From assembly GCA_041694635.1 (NCBI GenBank), contig JBDNHI010000202.1, positions 219,095-283,094 of the forward strand: 64,000 nt of DNA, given 5' to 3'. This DNA comes from UBA969 sp041694635. GTDB lineage: Bacteria > Planctomycetota > Planctomycetia > Gemmatales > Gemmataceae. Of the stretch, positions 26,687-34,972 are shown piece after piece (position 1 is the first letter of the stretch; each line of letters opens with the position of its first letter). The notes under the pieces are model-generated. The model did no database searches. It was not told where the DNA came from and saw nothing but the letters and a program-made list of their open reading frames with translations. The translations under genes and the position numbers were made by a program.

Positions 26687-27295
26687 TTAACATTTTCTAA
26701 GAACACCTGCAAGAATACCTAATATTTTTGCATCACTTCCCGTTTGAATAATAATAGGGTTCATCGAACTATTGCAGGGCTCAAGTCGGATTTGACCTCG
26801 ATCTGAAAAAAATCGCTTCAAGGTTACTTCGTGATCTATCATTGCAACTACTCGCTCGCCATTAATTGCAGTTTCTTGTTTTTTTACAACAATGAAGTCG
26901 CCATCTTGAATGTGATCTTCAATCATAGAATAGCCACGAACCTGTAAAACAAAATTATTTTCACCCGCGAACATAGCTTCCAGGTCAAAGGTTTCATCTT
27001 GTGGAATGGCTTGAATCGGGGAACCTGCAGCAACAAGCCCCATCAATGGAAGGCCTTTTTTGTTATTATTGTTATGAAGAAGGCTTATAGCTCTTGCAGA
27101 AAACCCTTCGCGTAAAATAAACCTTTTTTTTTCTAAGGCTTTTAGATGGCACATCACCCCGTTAGGGGATTTTATTCCAAAGTTAATGCCTATTTCCCGA
27201 ACTGTCGGGCCATAGCCTCTCCTTTCGATTTTTTCTTTAATAAACTGGTAAATTTCTTTTTGTCGTTGGGTAAGTCGATCTGGCTCGGAAGACAT
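26687..27295 (-). CDS. lexA: LexA repressor, SOS regulator
   Basis: A 202-residue LexA: an N-terminal winged helix (RLTQRQKEIYQFIKE, then GPTVREIGINFGIKSPNG), a linker and a C-terminal S24 peptidase domain. The self-cleavage site is Ala90-Gly91 (LVAAGSP), the catalytic Ser is Ser123 in GYSMIEDHI, and the general-base Lys is Lys160 in VTLKRFF. RecA-stimulated autocleavage would derepress the SOS genes. An AAGGAG ribosome site sits at proper spacing. The upstream region 27318-27353 holds nested palindromes likely to be its own operator, shared with the divergent trpD promoter region. Confidence 0.95.
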   Translation of the reverse strand: MSSEPDRLTQRQKEIYQFIKEKIERRGYGPTVREIGINFGIKSPNGVMCHLKALEKKRFILREGFSARAISLLHNNNNKKGLPLMGLVAAGSPIQAIPQDETFDLEAMFAGENNFVLQVRGYSMIEDHIQDGDFIVVKKQETAINGERVVAMIDHEVTLKRFFSDRGQIRLEPCNSSMNPIIIQTGSDAKILGILAGVLRKC

Positions 27296-27317
27296 TAAAA
27301 ACTCCTTATACTGAACT

Positions 27318-27353
27318 TTAGTACAATATACATTAGTATATGTAATGTACTAA
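27318..27353. promoter_or_regulatory. Candidate LexA operator, nested palindromes
   Basis: Between lexA and trpD, TTAGTAC (27318-27324) and GTACTAA (27347-27353) form a perfect 7-base inverted repeat. A second copy of TTAGTA (27333-27338) also pairs with TACTAA (27348-27353) across 9 bases, giving a possible 21-base operator. The elements overlap TATATT- and TATACT-like -10 sequences on the minus strand, placing them where lexA autoregulation is expected. Established knowledge says LexA often represses its own gene; that this exact motif is the operator is inference. Confidence 0.5.
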
Positions 27354-27448
27354 TTTTAAAATACAAGGCTAAATTGTCAATTTTCAGCTTTTGTCCAACC
27401 CAAAAACATCCTTATATTAGTTACTACCCATTTATTTTTGAGGTTAAT

Positions 27449-28468
27449 TTGGCAGAAAATATTCAAAATTCGTTTTTTAAAAATCTTTTTGAGGCAAAAT
27501 CCTTTGATATTTCTCTAGGAATTGTTCTTTTTGAAGACCTTTTAGATGGAAAATTAAACGATATTCAGGCTGCTGCTTTTCTTACAGCTTTGGCTGCTTT
27601 TCCTGATAATCCTGACTTTCTTGCTAAGGCTGCTTTGCAAGTCCTTAAAAGAGGACAAAAGCTTCCTTCTTACCCTCATTCTTATGCTTTTGATACCTGT
27701 GGTACAGGTGGGGACTATTCTTCTTCTTTTAATATTTCTACAACCGTCGCCTTTATTATTGCAGCTTGTGGAGTTCCCGTGATTAAGCACGGAAATCGTT
27801 CTTCTACTAGTAATTCTGGAAGTTCGGATGTGCTGCAGTATTTGGGTATTTCGATAGATTTTTCACCTGAAGTTTCTGAAAAAGCATTAAAGGAAGTGGG
27901 CATTTGCTTTTGTTTTGCCCCTCAGTATTACCCATTTTTAAAGAACTTAGCTCCGATTCGGAAAACGCTTGGCTTTCGCACGATATTTAATCAAATTGGC
28001 CCTTTGGTTAACCCGGGAGGCGCTAAAACTCACCTCCTCGGCGTTAGCCGATTTGATTTCCTTGACCTTTTCGCTAATGCCTTGTTGCAAATGGGAAAAG
28101 AAGGAATTGTGGTTTGTGGAGGAAATAAACTAGATGAAGTTGTATTAGACGCACCTAACGAAATACGGTTGATTAAAAATGGTTCGATTACTTCAAAAAC
28201 TTTGGTTCAAACTGATTTTGGATTAGAAAAAGTGTCATTGAATGAGATAAAAGTTGATTCAATTAAAGAAAGTGCTGGCATTATTCAACAAATCTTTGAT
28301 GGTAAATTTATACCCGCAAGGGAAGTCGTTCTTGCTAATTCAGCTTTGGCTCTTTTGGCAGCTGGCAAAGTTTCCAATGTACTTGAAGGTGTAGAAATGG
28401 CACGAAGTGTAATCGATCAAGGTAAGGTCAAATACATTTTTGAAAAGCTAAAAACATTTAGTTGCTAG
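27449..28468 (+). CDS. trpD: Anthranilate phosphoribosyltransferase
   Basis: Transfers phosphoribosyl from PRPP to anthranilate in tryptophan synthesis. The family motifs are present in order: FDTCGTGGDYSSSFNIST (PRPP-binding glycine loop), VIKHGNRSSTSNSGSSDVL, APIRKTLGFRTIFNQIGPLVNP and the VVCGGNKLDEV segment. I place the start at TTG 27449, because it follows a TGAGG site and opens right before the N-terminal helical domain (about 339 residues); a longer reading from 27374 would add 25 residues lacking family similarity and push into the operator region. No other trp gene lies nearby. Confidence 0.92.
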   Translation: MAENIQNSFFKNLFEAKSFDISLGIVLFEDLLDGKLNDIQAAAFLTALAAFPDNPDFLAKAALQVLKRGQKLPSYPHSYAFDTCGTGGDYSSSFNISTTVAFIIAACGVPVIKHGNRSSTSNSGSSDVLQYLGISIDFSPEVSEKALKEVGICFCFAPQYYPFLKNLAPIRKTLGFRTIFNQIGPLVNPGGAKTHLLGVSRFDFLDLFANALLQMGKEGIVVCGGNKLDEVVLDAPNEIRLIKNGSITSKTLVQTDFGLEKVSLNEIKVDSIKESAGIIQQIFDGKFIPAREVVLANSALALLAAGKVSNVLEGVEMARSVIDQGKVKYIFEKLKTFSC

Positions 28469-28484
28469 TTGCAAACAGCAAAAA

Positions 28485-28979
28485 TCATTTTCTTATTTTC
28501 CATTGTGGGCCAACTAACCAACGCAAAATAGCGTTACCTTGCTTTGGGAATCCACTAATCTCAAGAAGAGCTGCCCCACATTTTTCCATTTCTAAATTGT
28601 TGCTATTTCCACCGATTAGCCAGCAAACAAAAATCGCCACATCTGGCATATGACCAACAATTGCTAAAAAATTTGAATTAAATTCTTTAATAATCTTGCA
28701 AATATCTTCGGGATTGGCTCCAGGTTTAAGGAGTGGATGTTCAAAGTAGGATTCTTCTTGTTTAAAAAGGTCAGGAAAAACCAATTCGGAGGTTTGACAA
28801 GTTCTAACCAGAGGACTGGACAGAACAAGTTGTGGTATTAAAGAGGCACTTTTCAAGCTGTTTTTGAGTCTATTGGCTTGTTTTTTGCCTTTTTCACTCA
28901 AGGGTCGGTCGTAGTCTGAACGAATTTTAATGCCGTCCGCATCTTCTGCGTCCGCATGCCGAATTATTAAAAGCTTCAT
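28485..28979 (-). CDS. sixA: Phosphohistidine phosphatase, SixA type
   Basis: A 164-residue histidine phosphatase. The catalytic RHADAED motif is near the N-terminus (MKLLIIRHA), followed by DYDRPLSEKGKKQANRL, the SSPLVRTCQTSELVF segment, and LAIVGHMPDVAIF with the second catalytic His. SixA removes phosphate from phosphohistidine, for example on phosphorelay or PTS proteins; the target here is not indicated. I chose the ATG at 28979 because the catalytic motif then sits five residues in, as in the family. It ends 16 bases from the stop of the convergent trpD gene. Confidence 0.85.
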   Translation of the reverse strand: MKLLIIRHADAEDADGIKIRSDYDRPLSEKGKKQANRLKNSLKSASLIPQLVLSSPLVRTCQTSELVFPDLFKQEESYFEHPLLKPGANPEDICKIIKEFNSNFLAIVGHMPDVAIFVCWLIGGNSNNLEMEKCGAALLEISGFPKQGNAILRWLVGPQWKIRK

Positions 28980-29140
28980 CAAAACCTCATATTTCTCGTA
29001 GTTTATAAACATCCTTTCTTCGCATTTATATAAAATTCATCTTATCTAAACAGCATTGGGGGGGCAGTTCAATGACATAATACATATAATTCCATTTTGA
29101 TGTTGCAGGTGGCAAAGAACTTAAGAATGGAAAATGTGAA

Positions 29141-30958
29141 ATGCTTCGTAATGATATTAGAAATGTTGCAATTATTGCCCACGTTGATCATGGTAAAACC
29201 ACTTTAGTTGATCAGATGCTCAGGCAGTCGGGAATGTTCCGCGAAAATGAACTTCGTGGCGAGCGCATCTTAGATTCGAACGATTTGGAAAAAGAGCGTG
29301 GCATTACAATTCTTGCTAAAAATATTGCGCTTAGGGTTGGTGACACCAAAATCAACATTATTGATACGCCTGGGCATGCCGACTTCGGTGGCGAGGTCGA
29401 GCGGGTATTGAAAATGGCGGACGGCGTATTGCTGCTTGTTGATGCTGCGGAAGGCGTGATGCCCCAAACTCGCTTTGTGTTACGCAAAGCTTTCGAGTGT
29501 GGTTTAAGACCTATCGTGGTTATTAATAAAATCGACCGTCCCGATGCTAGAATTGATGAAGTTCTCAATGGCGTTTTTGATCTTTTTGTAGAACTTGATG
29601 CAGATGAAAAAGCGTTGGATTTTACTACCATTTATGCTTCCGGTCGTGAAGGAATCTCCACCACGGATATGACGATTCCTGCCACGGATTTTAAACCGCT
29701 GCTTGCTGCAATTTTAAAAGATGTTCCTGCACCCGATGTTGATGTTAAAGCACCTTTGCAAATGCTTGTGGTCACTCTCGATTACAGCGAATTTACAGGT
29801 AGAATTGCTATCGGAAAGATTTTTGCTGGTACTCTAAGGAAGGGCCAACGGATTTCTCATATGAAAACTAATGGCACAAGGATTGAGGACACCATCACTC
29901 AGTTGTTTACCTTTGATCGCCTTGGCCGGGTTGAAACTACTGAAGCAAGTGCTGGTGATATTTGTGCTGTGGTTGGGCTTGAAGATATCGATATTGGTGA
30001 CACTATTGCTAGCCTTGAAAATCCCGTCGCATTACCAATTATCACCGTCGATGAACCTACCCTTAGTATGGTTTTTAGAATTAATGACTCTCCTTTTGTA
30101 GGGCAAGAAGGTACCTATGTAACTAGTAGGCAGTTACGAGAAAGACTTTTCAAGGAACTTGAATCCAATGTTGCTTTGAAGGTAGTGGCCGACGATTTAA
30201 AAAAAGATGAGTTTCATGTATCGGGGCGGGGTTTATTACATCTTTCGATTCTTCTTGAAAATATGAGACGAGAAGGGTTTGAGTTATCTGTGGGTAAACC
30301 CCGAGTTATCACCAAAATGGAAAATGGCGTAGAATTAGAACCCGTTGAGTTTCTCGTAATTGAAACCCCGCCATCTTCGGTTGGGCCTGTTATGGAACTT
30401 GTCGGAAATCGCCGTGGAGAATGCCTTAAAATGGATGGCCGTGGGGCACTGACCCATATGGAATTCCTTATTCCTGCACGAGGCCTTATTGGTTTGAGAA
30501 GTCGCCTGATGACCTCAACAAGTGGCGAGGCAATTGTGCATCATAACTTTTACGACTACCAACCTGTAAAAGGCGGGGTTCCTAAAAGACAAAATGGTGT
30601 ACTTATTTCTACTGATTCTGGGCGATCTACTGCTTACGCTGTTGATACGATTCAAGAGCGGGGCATTTTGTTTGTCCCCGTGGGGGTCGAAGTTTATGCA
30701 GGCCAAATTCTTGGTGAACATTGCAGGGATAATGATCTCCCTGTTAATATTTGCAGAGAGAAAAAACTTACCAACATGCGTGCTTCTGGGTCTGATGGAA
30801 CCTCCATCATTAAACCACCTCGCCTTTTAAGCTTAGAACTTGCTCTCGAATATATTGAGGATGATGAGTTGGTGGAAATCACACCTAAGGCCATTCGCCT
30901 TAGAAAGATTTACCTCCGGGAAAACGATCGAAAGAAATATATGCGACGAGTTAATTAA
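29141..30958 (+). CDS. typA: Ribosome-associated GTPase TypA/BipA
   Basis: A translational GTPase of 605 residues. The G1 loop AHVDHGKTTL is at residues 13-22, ERGITILAKN covers G2, DTPGHADFGGEVERV G3 and VINKIDRPDAR G4. A beta-barrel domain II, EF-G-like domains III and V, and the BipA-specific C-terminal domain (KLTNMRASGSDGT) follow. TypA/BipA acts on the 50S subunit and matters for ribosome assembly at low temperature. It is preceded by a 160-base spacer containing a run of seven G (29058-29064). It is a single gene with no operon partner. Confidence 0.96.
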   Translation: MLRNDIRNVAIIAHVDHGKTTLVDQMLRQSGMFRENELRGERILDSNDLEKERGITILAKNIALRVGDTKINIIDTPGHADFGGEVERVLKMADGVLLLVDAAEGVMPQTRFVLRKAFECGLRPIVVINKIDRPDARIDEVLNGVFDLFVELDADEKALDFTTIYASGREGISTTDMTIPATDFKPLLAAILKDVPAPDVDVKAPLQMLVVTLDYSEFTGRIAIGKIFAGTLRKGQRISHMKTNGTRIEDTITQLFTFDRLGRVETTEASAGDICAVVGLEDIDIGDTIASLENPVALPIITVDEPTLSMVFRINDSPFVGQEGTYVTSRQLRERLFKELESNVALKVVADDLKKDEFHVSGRGLLHLSILLENMRREGFELSVGKPRVITKMENGVELEPVEFLVIETPPSSVGPVMELVGNRRGECLKMDGRGALTHMEFLIPARGLIGLRSRLMTSTSGEAIVHHNFYDYQPVKGGVPKRQNGVLISTDSGRSTAYAVDTIQERGILFVPVGVEVYAGQILGEHCRDNDLPVNICREKKLTNMRASGSDGTSIIKPPRLLSLELALEYIEDDELVEITPKAIRLRKIYLRENDRKKYMRRVN

Positions 30959-31004
30959 AATAAGATTTTCTTTTATTACCCCTCAAAGATTATGGCGGGT
31001 ATTG

Positions 31005-32039
31005 CTATTTCTTCAAATGATTCGCTATCAAGTTTAAAGCATCAAAAAAGTAAAATGCTGCAGTGTAGTGGCCGCAGTCATACCATTGAATTTGTTGTTT
31101 TCCACTCTTTTCCCAAAGTGCCTTGGCCATACTTGGGGGAACTATTTCATCATTCTTGCCCGCAATTTGTAATAACTGCTTTTCTTTAAGGTTTTCGGCG
31201 TAAGTAAGGGGGTCAATTGGTGCAAGAAGGTTGACAAGTTGTTTTTTTGTTCCTCCAAATAATTCAAAGCCCTTGCGTAAAAGTAATGCTTGTGGGTGAT
31301 CGTAATATCCTTCTATTAAACCTCCGCCTCCTAAAAGAACAACAACCTTGGTTACACTAGGTTCCATTTCAGCGCTAAGAGCCCCGATCATACTTCCTAA
31401 ACTGGTACCTGTTATCCCAATTCTAGCTTTATCAACATTTTCTCGTTGTTCAAGCCAAGCGGTTGCACAGCGAATATCCAAAACAGTTTGCTGGATTGCT
31501 TTGGTAGTGTGCTTGATGTCTGGGGATAGAAGTCGAACCTTGCTCCCCGGCGGTCTTCTGGGGCCATAATAGGCCATTTGGACAAAAAGAGCCCCTATGC
31601 CTCTTGAGGCTAAATAGGAAGAGATGGTTCGAGATAGAGATTGGTCGCCCCCCGTGATATCAAGTACTACGGTTGCAGGAAAGATTTTAAGGTTTTTTGG
31701 AACATAATATTCCGCGTAGACGGTATTGTTTTCTGCGTAAGGTGTTTCAATTAGTGACGGAAAAGTAAGTACGAAAACGTCTACATTAGAAATAGGGAGT
31801 TGTAGTTTTGGTGTTAATTTATAATTCAGGTCAGATTTTTTAAGGTGGTACATTTCGGGCGTAGATTTAGGCTCTGGTTTATTTCCGACTTGGAAAGTGC
31901 CCTGCTCGCGCTTGTCGTACTTGTTATTTGCGACCTCTGCTTTGTTTCCGCCTTTGAAAGTGTTTTGCTCGGGTTCAATTGGCGCTGCAAAAAGTTTAGA
32001 TAAGAATAACAAATAAGCAACTGAAAGAAAAAAATACAC
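31005..32039 (-). CDS. Secreted alpha/beta hydrolase
   Basis: A 344-residue alpha/beta-hydrolase-fold protein with a signal peptide (residues 1-19, GTG start, ending LFAAP). The nucleophile elbow reads GITGTSLGSMIGA with Ser as nucleophile; VVLDITGGDQSLSRTI, DIRCATAWLEQR and IAGKNDEIVPPSMAKAL supply the oxyanion, helix and acid regions, and the catalytic His lies in YDCGHYTA. It resembles the dienelactone hydrolase/acetyl-xylan-esterase-like set of planctomycete secreted esterases; the substrate is unknown. Between the leader and the catalytic domain, about residues 24-60, a short Asn/Lys/Glu-rich segment is repeated twice (NTFKGGNKAE and GTFQVGNKPE). Confidence 0.75.
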   Translation of the reverse strand: MYFFLSVAYLLFLSKLFAAPIEPEQNTFKGGNKAEVANNKYDKREQGTFQVGNKPEPKSTPEMYHLKKSDLNYKLTPKLQLPISNVDVFVLTFPSLIETPYAENNTVYAEYYVPKNLKIFPATVVLDITGGDQSLSRTISSYLASRGIGALFVQMAYYGPRRPPGSKVRLLSPDIKHTTKAIQQTVLDIRCATAWLEQRENVDKARIGITGTSLGSMIGALSAEMEPSVTKVVVLLGGGGLIEGYYDHPQALLLRKGFELFGGTKKQLVNLLAPIDPLTYAENLKEKQLLQIAGKNDEIVPPSMAKALWEKSGKQQIQWYDCGHYTAAFYFFDALNLIANHLKK

Positions 32040-32076
32040 GAATCACCCCGTTTTGATTATCTTCTAGGGATTTTAA

Positions 32077-33183
32077 CTATCCCATCATATCACGAAAGGA
32101 ATTAAATAAATAGCTGCTATCGTGTGGCCCTGCAGAAGATTCAGGATGATACTGAACGCTCATGACCGGAAGGGTTTTATGCTTCATTCCTTCTAGTGTA
32201 TGGTCATTCAAGTTGATATGGGTGGGTTCAAGTTCTTTGGGGAGGGTATCAATGTCAACTGCGAACCCGTGGTTTTGAGAAGTAATTTCAACTTTTTTAG
32301 TGATAAGGTTTAACACCGGTTGGTTAGATCCTCGATGCCCAAACTTTAGTTTAAATGTTTTAGCGCCACAGGCATGGGCTAATAGTTGGTGTCCTAGGCA
32401 GATGCCGAAAATTGGCTTTTTTGCCATGAGTTCAGCTATTGTGCGGTGAGCATAAGTAACAGCACCTGGGTCTCCGGGGCCATTTGAAAGAAAAATCCCA
32501 TCAGGGTTTTGGTCTAGAACATCTTGTGACTTACAATTTCCTGGCAGAACCGTAACCTTACAACCAATTTGCACTAGGCACCTTAAAATATTTTGCTTCA
32601 TTCCATAATCTAAGGCGACCACGTGGTGCGTCGGTTTAGTGCTAGGGAAATAGGTGACTAAGGAATTGGTAAAGCCCTCTTTCCAAGTTGATATTAATTT
32701 GGGCATAACTACATGAGCTAAATCGGCACCTACCATTGAAGGGCTTGAAATTGCCTTTTGAACTAACTTTTTATCATCCAGATCAAGGCTTGAAAGAACC
32801 CCCCTCATTGCACCCCGAATACGCAATTTTCTAACTAAAGCTCGGGTATCAATTCCCCCAATTCCACCTATTCCAGCCTTTTTTAAGTAATCGTTTAAGT
32901 TAATTTCAGACCTATAATTACTAGGAAGGTTTGTTAATTCTCGTACGATAAAACCTTCTACTTGGGGGGAATTTGATTCAACATCATCGTGATTAATCCC
33001 AGTGTTTCCCATATGTGGGTATGTCATAGCCACGATCTGGCCTTTATAAGAGGGATCCGTGATAACTTCTTGGTAGCCCGTCATATTGGTGTTAAATACA
33101 ACTTCGCCGACAGATTCTACTTGGGCCCCAAAACCAATTCCTGTAAAAACAGTGCCATCTTCTAAGGCGAGTTTTGTGATCAT
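32077..33183 (-). CDS. carA: Carbamoyl-phosphate synthase small subunit
   Basis: Glutamine amidotransferase subunit of carbamoyl-phosphate synthase, 368 residues. The N-terminal CarA domain (LALEDGTVFTGIGFGA, then VFNTNMTGYQEVITDPSY) is typical. The class I GATase domain has its nucleophile in GICLGHQLLAH (Cys about 262) and the His/Glu pair in QYHPESSAGP. It hydrolyses glutamine and channels ammonia to CarB. carB is about 14.5 kb away on the same strand, so the two subunits are not co-transcribed. It is followed at 31005-32039 by the hydrolase gene on the same strand. Confidence 0.96.
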   Translation of the reverse strand: MITKLALEDGTVFTGIGFGAQVESVGEVVFNTNMTGYQEVITDPSYKGQIVAMTYPHMGNTGINHDDVESNSPQVEGFIVRELTNLPSNYRSEINLNDYLKKAGIGGIGGIDTRALVRKLRIRGAMRGVLSSLDLDDKKLVQKAISSPSMVGADLAHVVMPKLISTWKEGFTNSLVTYFPSTKPTHHVVALDYGMKQNILRCLVQIGCKVTVLPGNCKSQDVLDQNPDGIFLSNGPGDPGAVTYAHRTIAELMAKKPIFGICLGHQLLAHACGAKTFKLKFGHRGSNQPVLNLITKKVEITSQNHGFAVDIDTLPKELEPTHINLNDHTLEGMKHKTLPVMSVQYHPESSAGPHDSSYLFNSFRDMMG

Positions 33184-33286
33184 AATAATAAGTGCCTTCC
33201 TTTAACAATGCGAATACAGTCTCTTAACTTTTTACGGTACAAGTCTGCAATTTCCAAGGGTTAACCTTAGAAAAGATGGTGCCAAA

Positions 33287-33883
33287 TTAAATGTCGAGAG
33301 TTCTTAGCATTTTTTGCATGTTTTTAAGGTTTCTAGCTAAGCTTTCGAGAGGTAAACCGATCACATTGGTGATACTTCCCTCTGTTATTTGGACCCAAGG
33401 ATCATCTTTTTCCTCAATAGCGTAGGCCCCCGAATGGGCCTTCCAAGAGCGGGTGTTTAAATAAATTTCAACTTCTTCCACAGTTACTTTTTTAAATAAA
33501 ACAATGGATTGTTCTTGCCAGCAAAGTTGTAAATTGGAAGGTTGGTGCCAAAGAATCACGCCTGTCCAAAGTTCGTGTGTCCTACCCGACATTGCAGAAA
33601 TCATTGCCTTAGCGTCATTCCGGTCAAGGGGTTTAAGCAAGGGTTTTCCATCGAGCCACCCTATGGTATCAGCTGCAATGATAATGCCATCAATCACTTG
33701 TTTTGAAACCTCAGATGCTTTTAGCCAAGAGGTAATCGCAACTTGTTCCCTTGCGCAGGAAAACCCCGAAGTAGGTTCGTCAATATCAGGTTTTATGATT
33801 TTAAAATCAGGGGAAAGTCGCTTTAGAACTTCAATTCTAGAAGCTGAGGAACTGCCAAGAATTAAATTTGGTTTGATTTCCAT
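33287..33883 (-). CDS. maf: Maf-family nucleoside triphosphate pyrophosphatase
   Basis: A 198-residue Maf protein. The N-terminal LILGSSSASRIEVLKRL (with the conserved Ser/Arg) and IIAADTIGWLDGKPLLKP (with the acid) are the nucleotide-binding motifs, and MISAMSGRTHELWTGV and the C-terminal AYAIEEKDDPWVQITEGS complete the family pattern. Maf proteins hydrolyse non-canonical or excess NTPs to NMPs, and are linked to cell-division control in some species. Its start overlaps the end of the glycosyltransferase gene by 22 bases, so translation is likely coupled. Confidence 0.92.
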   Translation of the reverse strand: MEIKPNLILGSSSASRIEVLKRLSPDFKIIKPDIDEPTSGFSCAREQVAITSWLKASEVSKQVIDGIIIAADTIGWLDGKPLLKPLDRNDAKAMISAMSGRTHELWTGVILWHQPSNLQLCWQEQSIVLFKKVTVEEVEIYLNTRSWKAHSGAYAIEEKDDPWVQITEGSITNVIGLPLESLARNLKNMQKMLRTLDI

Positions 33884-34914
33884 AAGCCGATCACACTTTC
33901 TACCACTGGATAAAGTTTTTCGGGAGTCAGTTCGTCAAGGCAGATCATTTTAGGGCAAGTTTTAAGGTAACTGCCTTTGCAATGTACCGAAGTTTCAACT
34001 GCATTATGAAATTGTCCAAAAGGCCCGTTCCATTTAACTTTAGTACAAAGAAAAGGAGAAATAATTGTTTTTTTCTGTGCTATTGCAATATGCAATGGTC
34101 CTGTATCGTTGGAAAAAATAAAATCCATTTTAGAAATAACTGCAATAAGTCCGCGGAGCGAAGTTTTTCCAACAAGATTTATAAACGGTGTATCTTCTGG
34201 AAGATGATTAATTATTTTAGAAGCATTTTCTTGGTCATCATTGCCACCAAAAAGAATTATACTGCCAGATGTTTCTGACCGTGCTTTAGTTAAAACTTTT
34301 GCGTAATAACCAGAAGGCCATTGCTTTGTTAACCACCTTGCACCTGGACAGCAGCCAATCCAAGGTCTGGGAAAATTTGAAATTAAATGAAAAATAGAGT
34401 CTGATTCTAATTTATCTTCTGGGAAAGATGCATTGGGAATATGAAAATCGCAGCCTAGAAATTTTGCAGCTTCCCAATATCTGGAAACAGCGTGCATATC
34501 TTTTTCTGGGTATTTAATTAGATGGGTGTAGAAAAATCTTGAGCCTTCCCTGCAATCTTCAAGACCAATCCGAATTGGTGCACCACTTAGGCGTGTAAGA
34601 ATTCCTGTTCGAAGTAGGCATTGCAAATCAACAGCCAGAGTTGGTTTAAATGCCCGAAGCTGTTGGACTAGTTTCCATAAGGATGTGAAAGACTTTCTCC
34701 AGTTTTTTTTCCACATACTACGATCAAAAGAAAATACCTGATCAAGGTCTGGGTGATTGTTAAGAATGGATTCATAAGATTTATTTACAAGCCAACCAAT
34801 CTTTGCATTTGGATATTTAGCTTTAATACCTCGAAGAAAAGGTAAACTATTGGCAATATCGCCAATGGCACTGGGTTTAATAATTAAAATGCGAGAAGTA
34901 TCAAAGTGGTTCAA
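33862..34914 (-). CDS. Glycosyltransferase family 9 (heptosyltransferase-like)
   Basis: A 350-residue GT9 protein of the ADP-heptose:LPS heptosyltransferase type. The N-terminal RILIIKPSAIGDIANSLPFL and GWLVNKSYESIL segments, DLQCLLRTGILTRLSGAPIRI and the donor-binding SNDTGPLHIAIAQ are family hallmarks. It would transfer a heptose or similar sugar to a lipid-A core, consistent with a Gram-negative envelope. It lies upstream of, and overlaps, maf. The downstream half contains a long basic stretch (PGARWLTKQW). The exact sugar and acceptor are not visible. Confidence 0.87.
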   Translation of the reverse strand: MNHFDTSRILIIKPSAIGDIANSLPFLRGIKAKYPNAKIGWLVNKSYESILNNHPDLDQVFSFDRSMWKKNWRKSFTSLWKLVQQLRAFKPTLAVDLQCLLRTGILTRLSGAPIRIGLEDCREGSRFFYTHLIKYPEKDMHAVSRYWEAAKFLGCDFHIPNASFPEDKLESDSIFHLISNFPRPWIGCCPGARWLTKQWPSGYYAKVLTKARSETSGSIILFGGNDDQENASKIINHLPEDTPFINLVGKTSLRGLIAVISKMDFIFSNDTGPLHIAIAQKKTIISPFLCTKVKWNGPFGQFHNAVETSVHCKGSYLKTCPKMICLDELTPEKLYPVVESVIGLWKSNQI

Positions 34915-34972
34915 GATGCTCCCTGCGTAAAATCCTAAAGTTGTTCGTAATTATTACAATACTACGAATACT

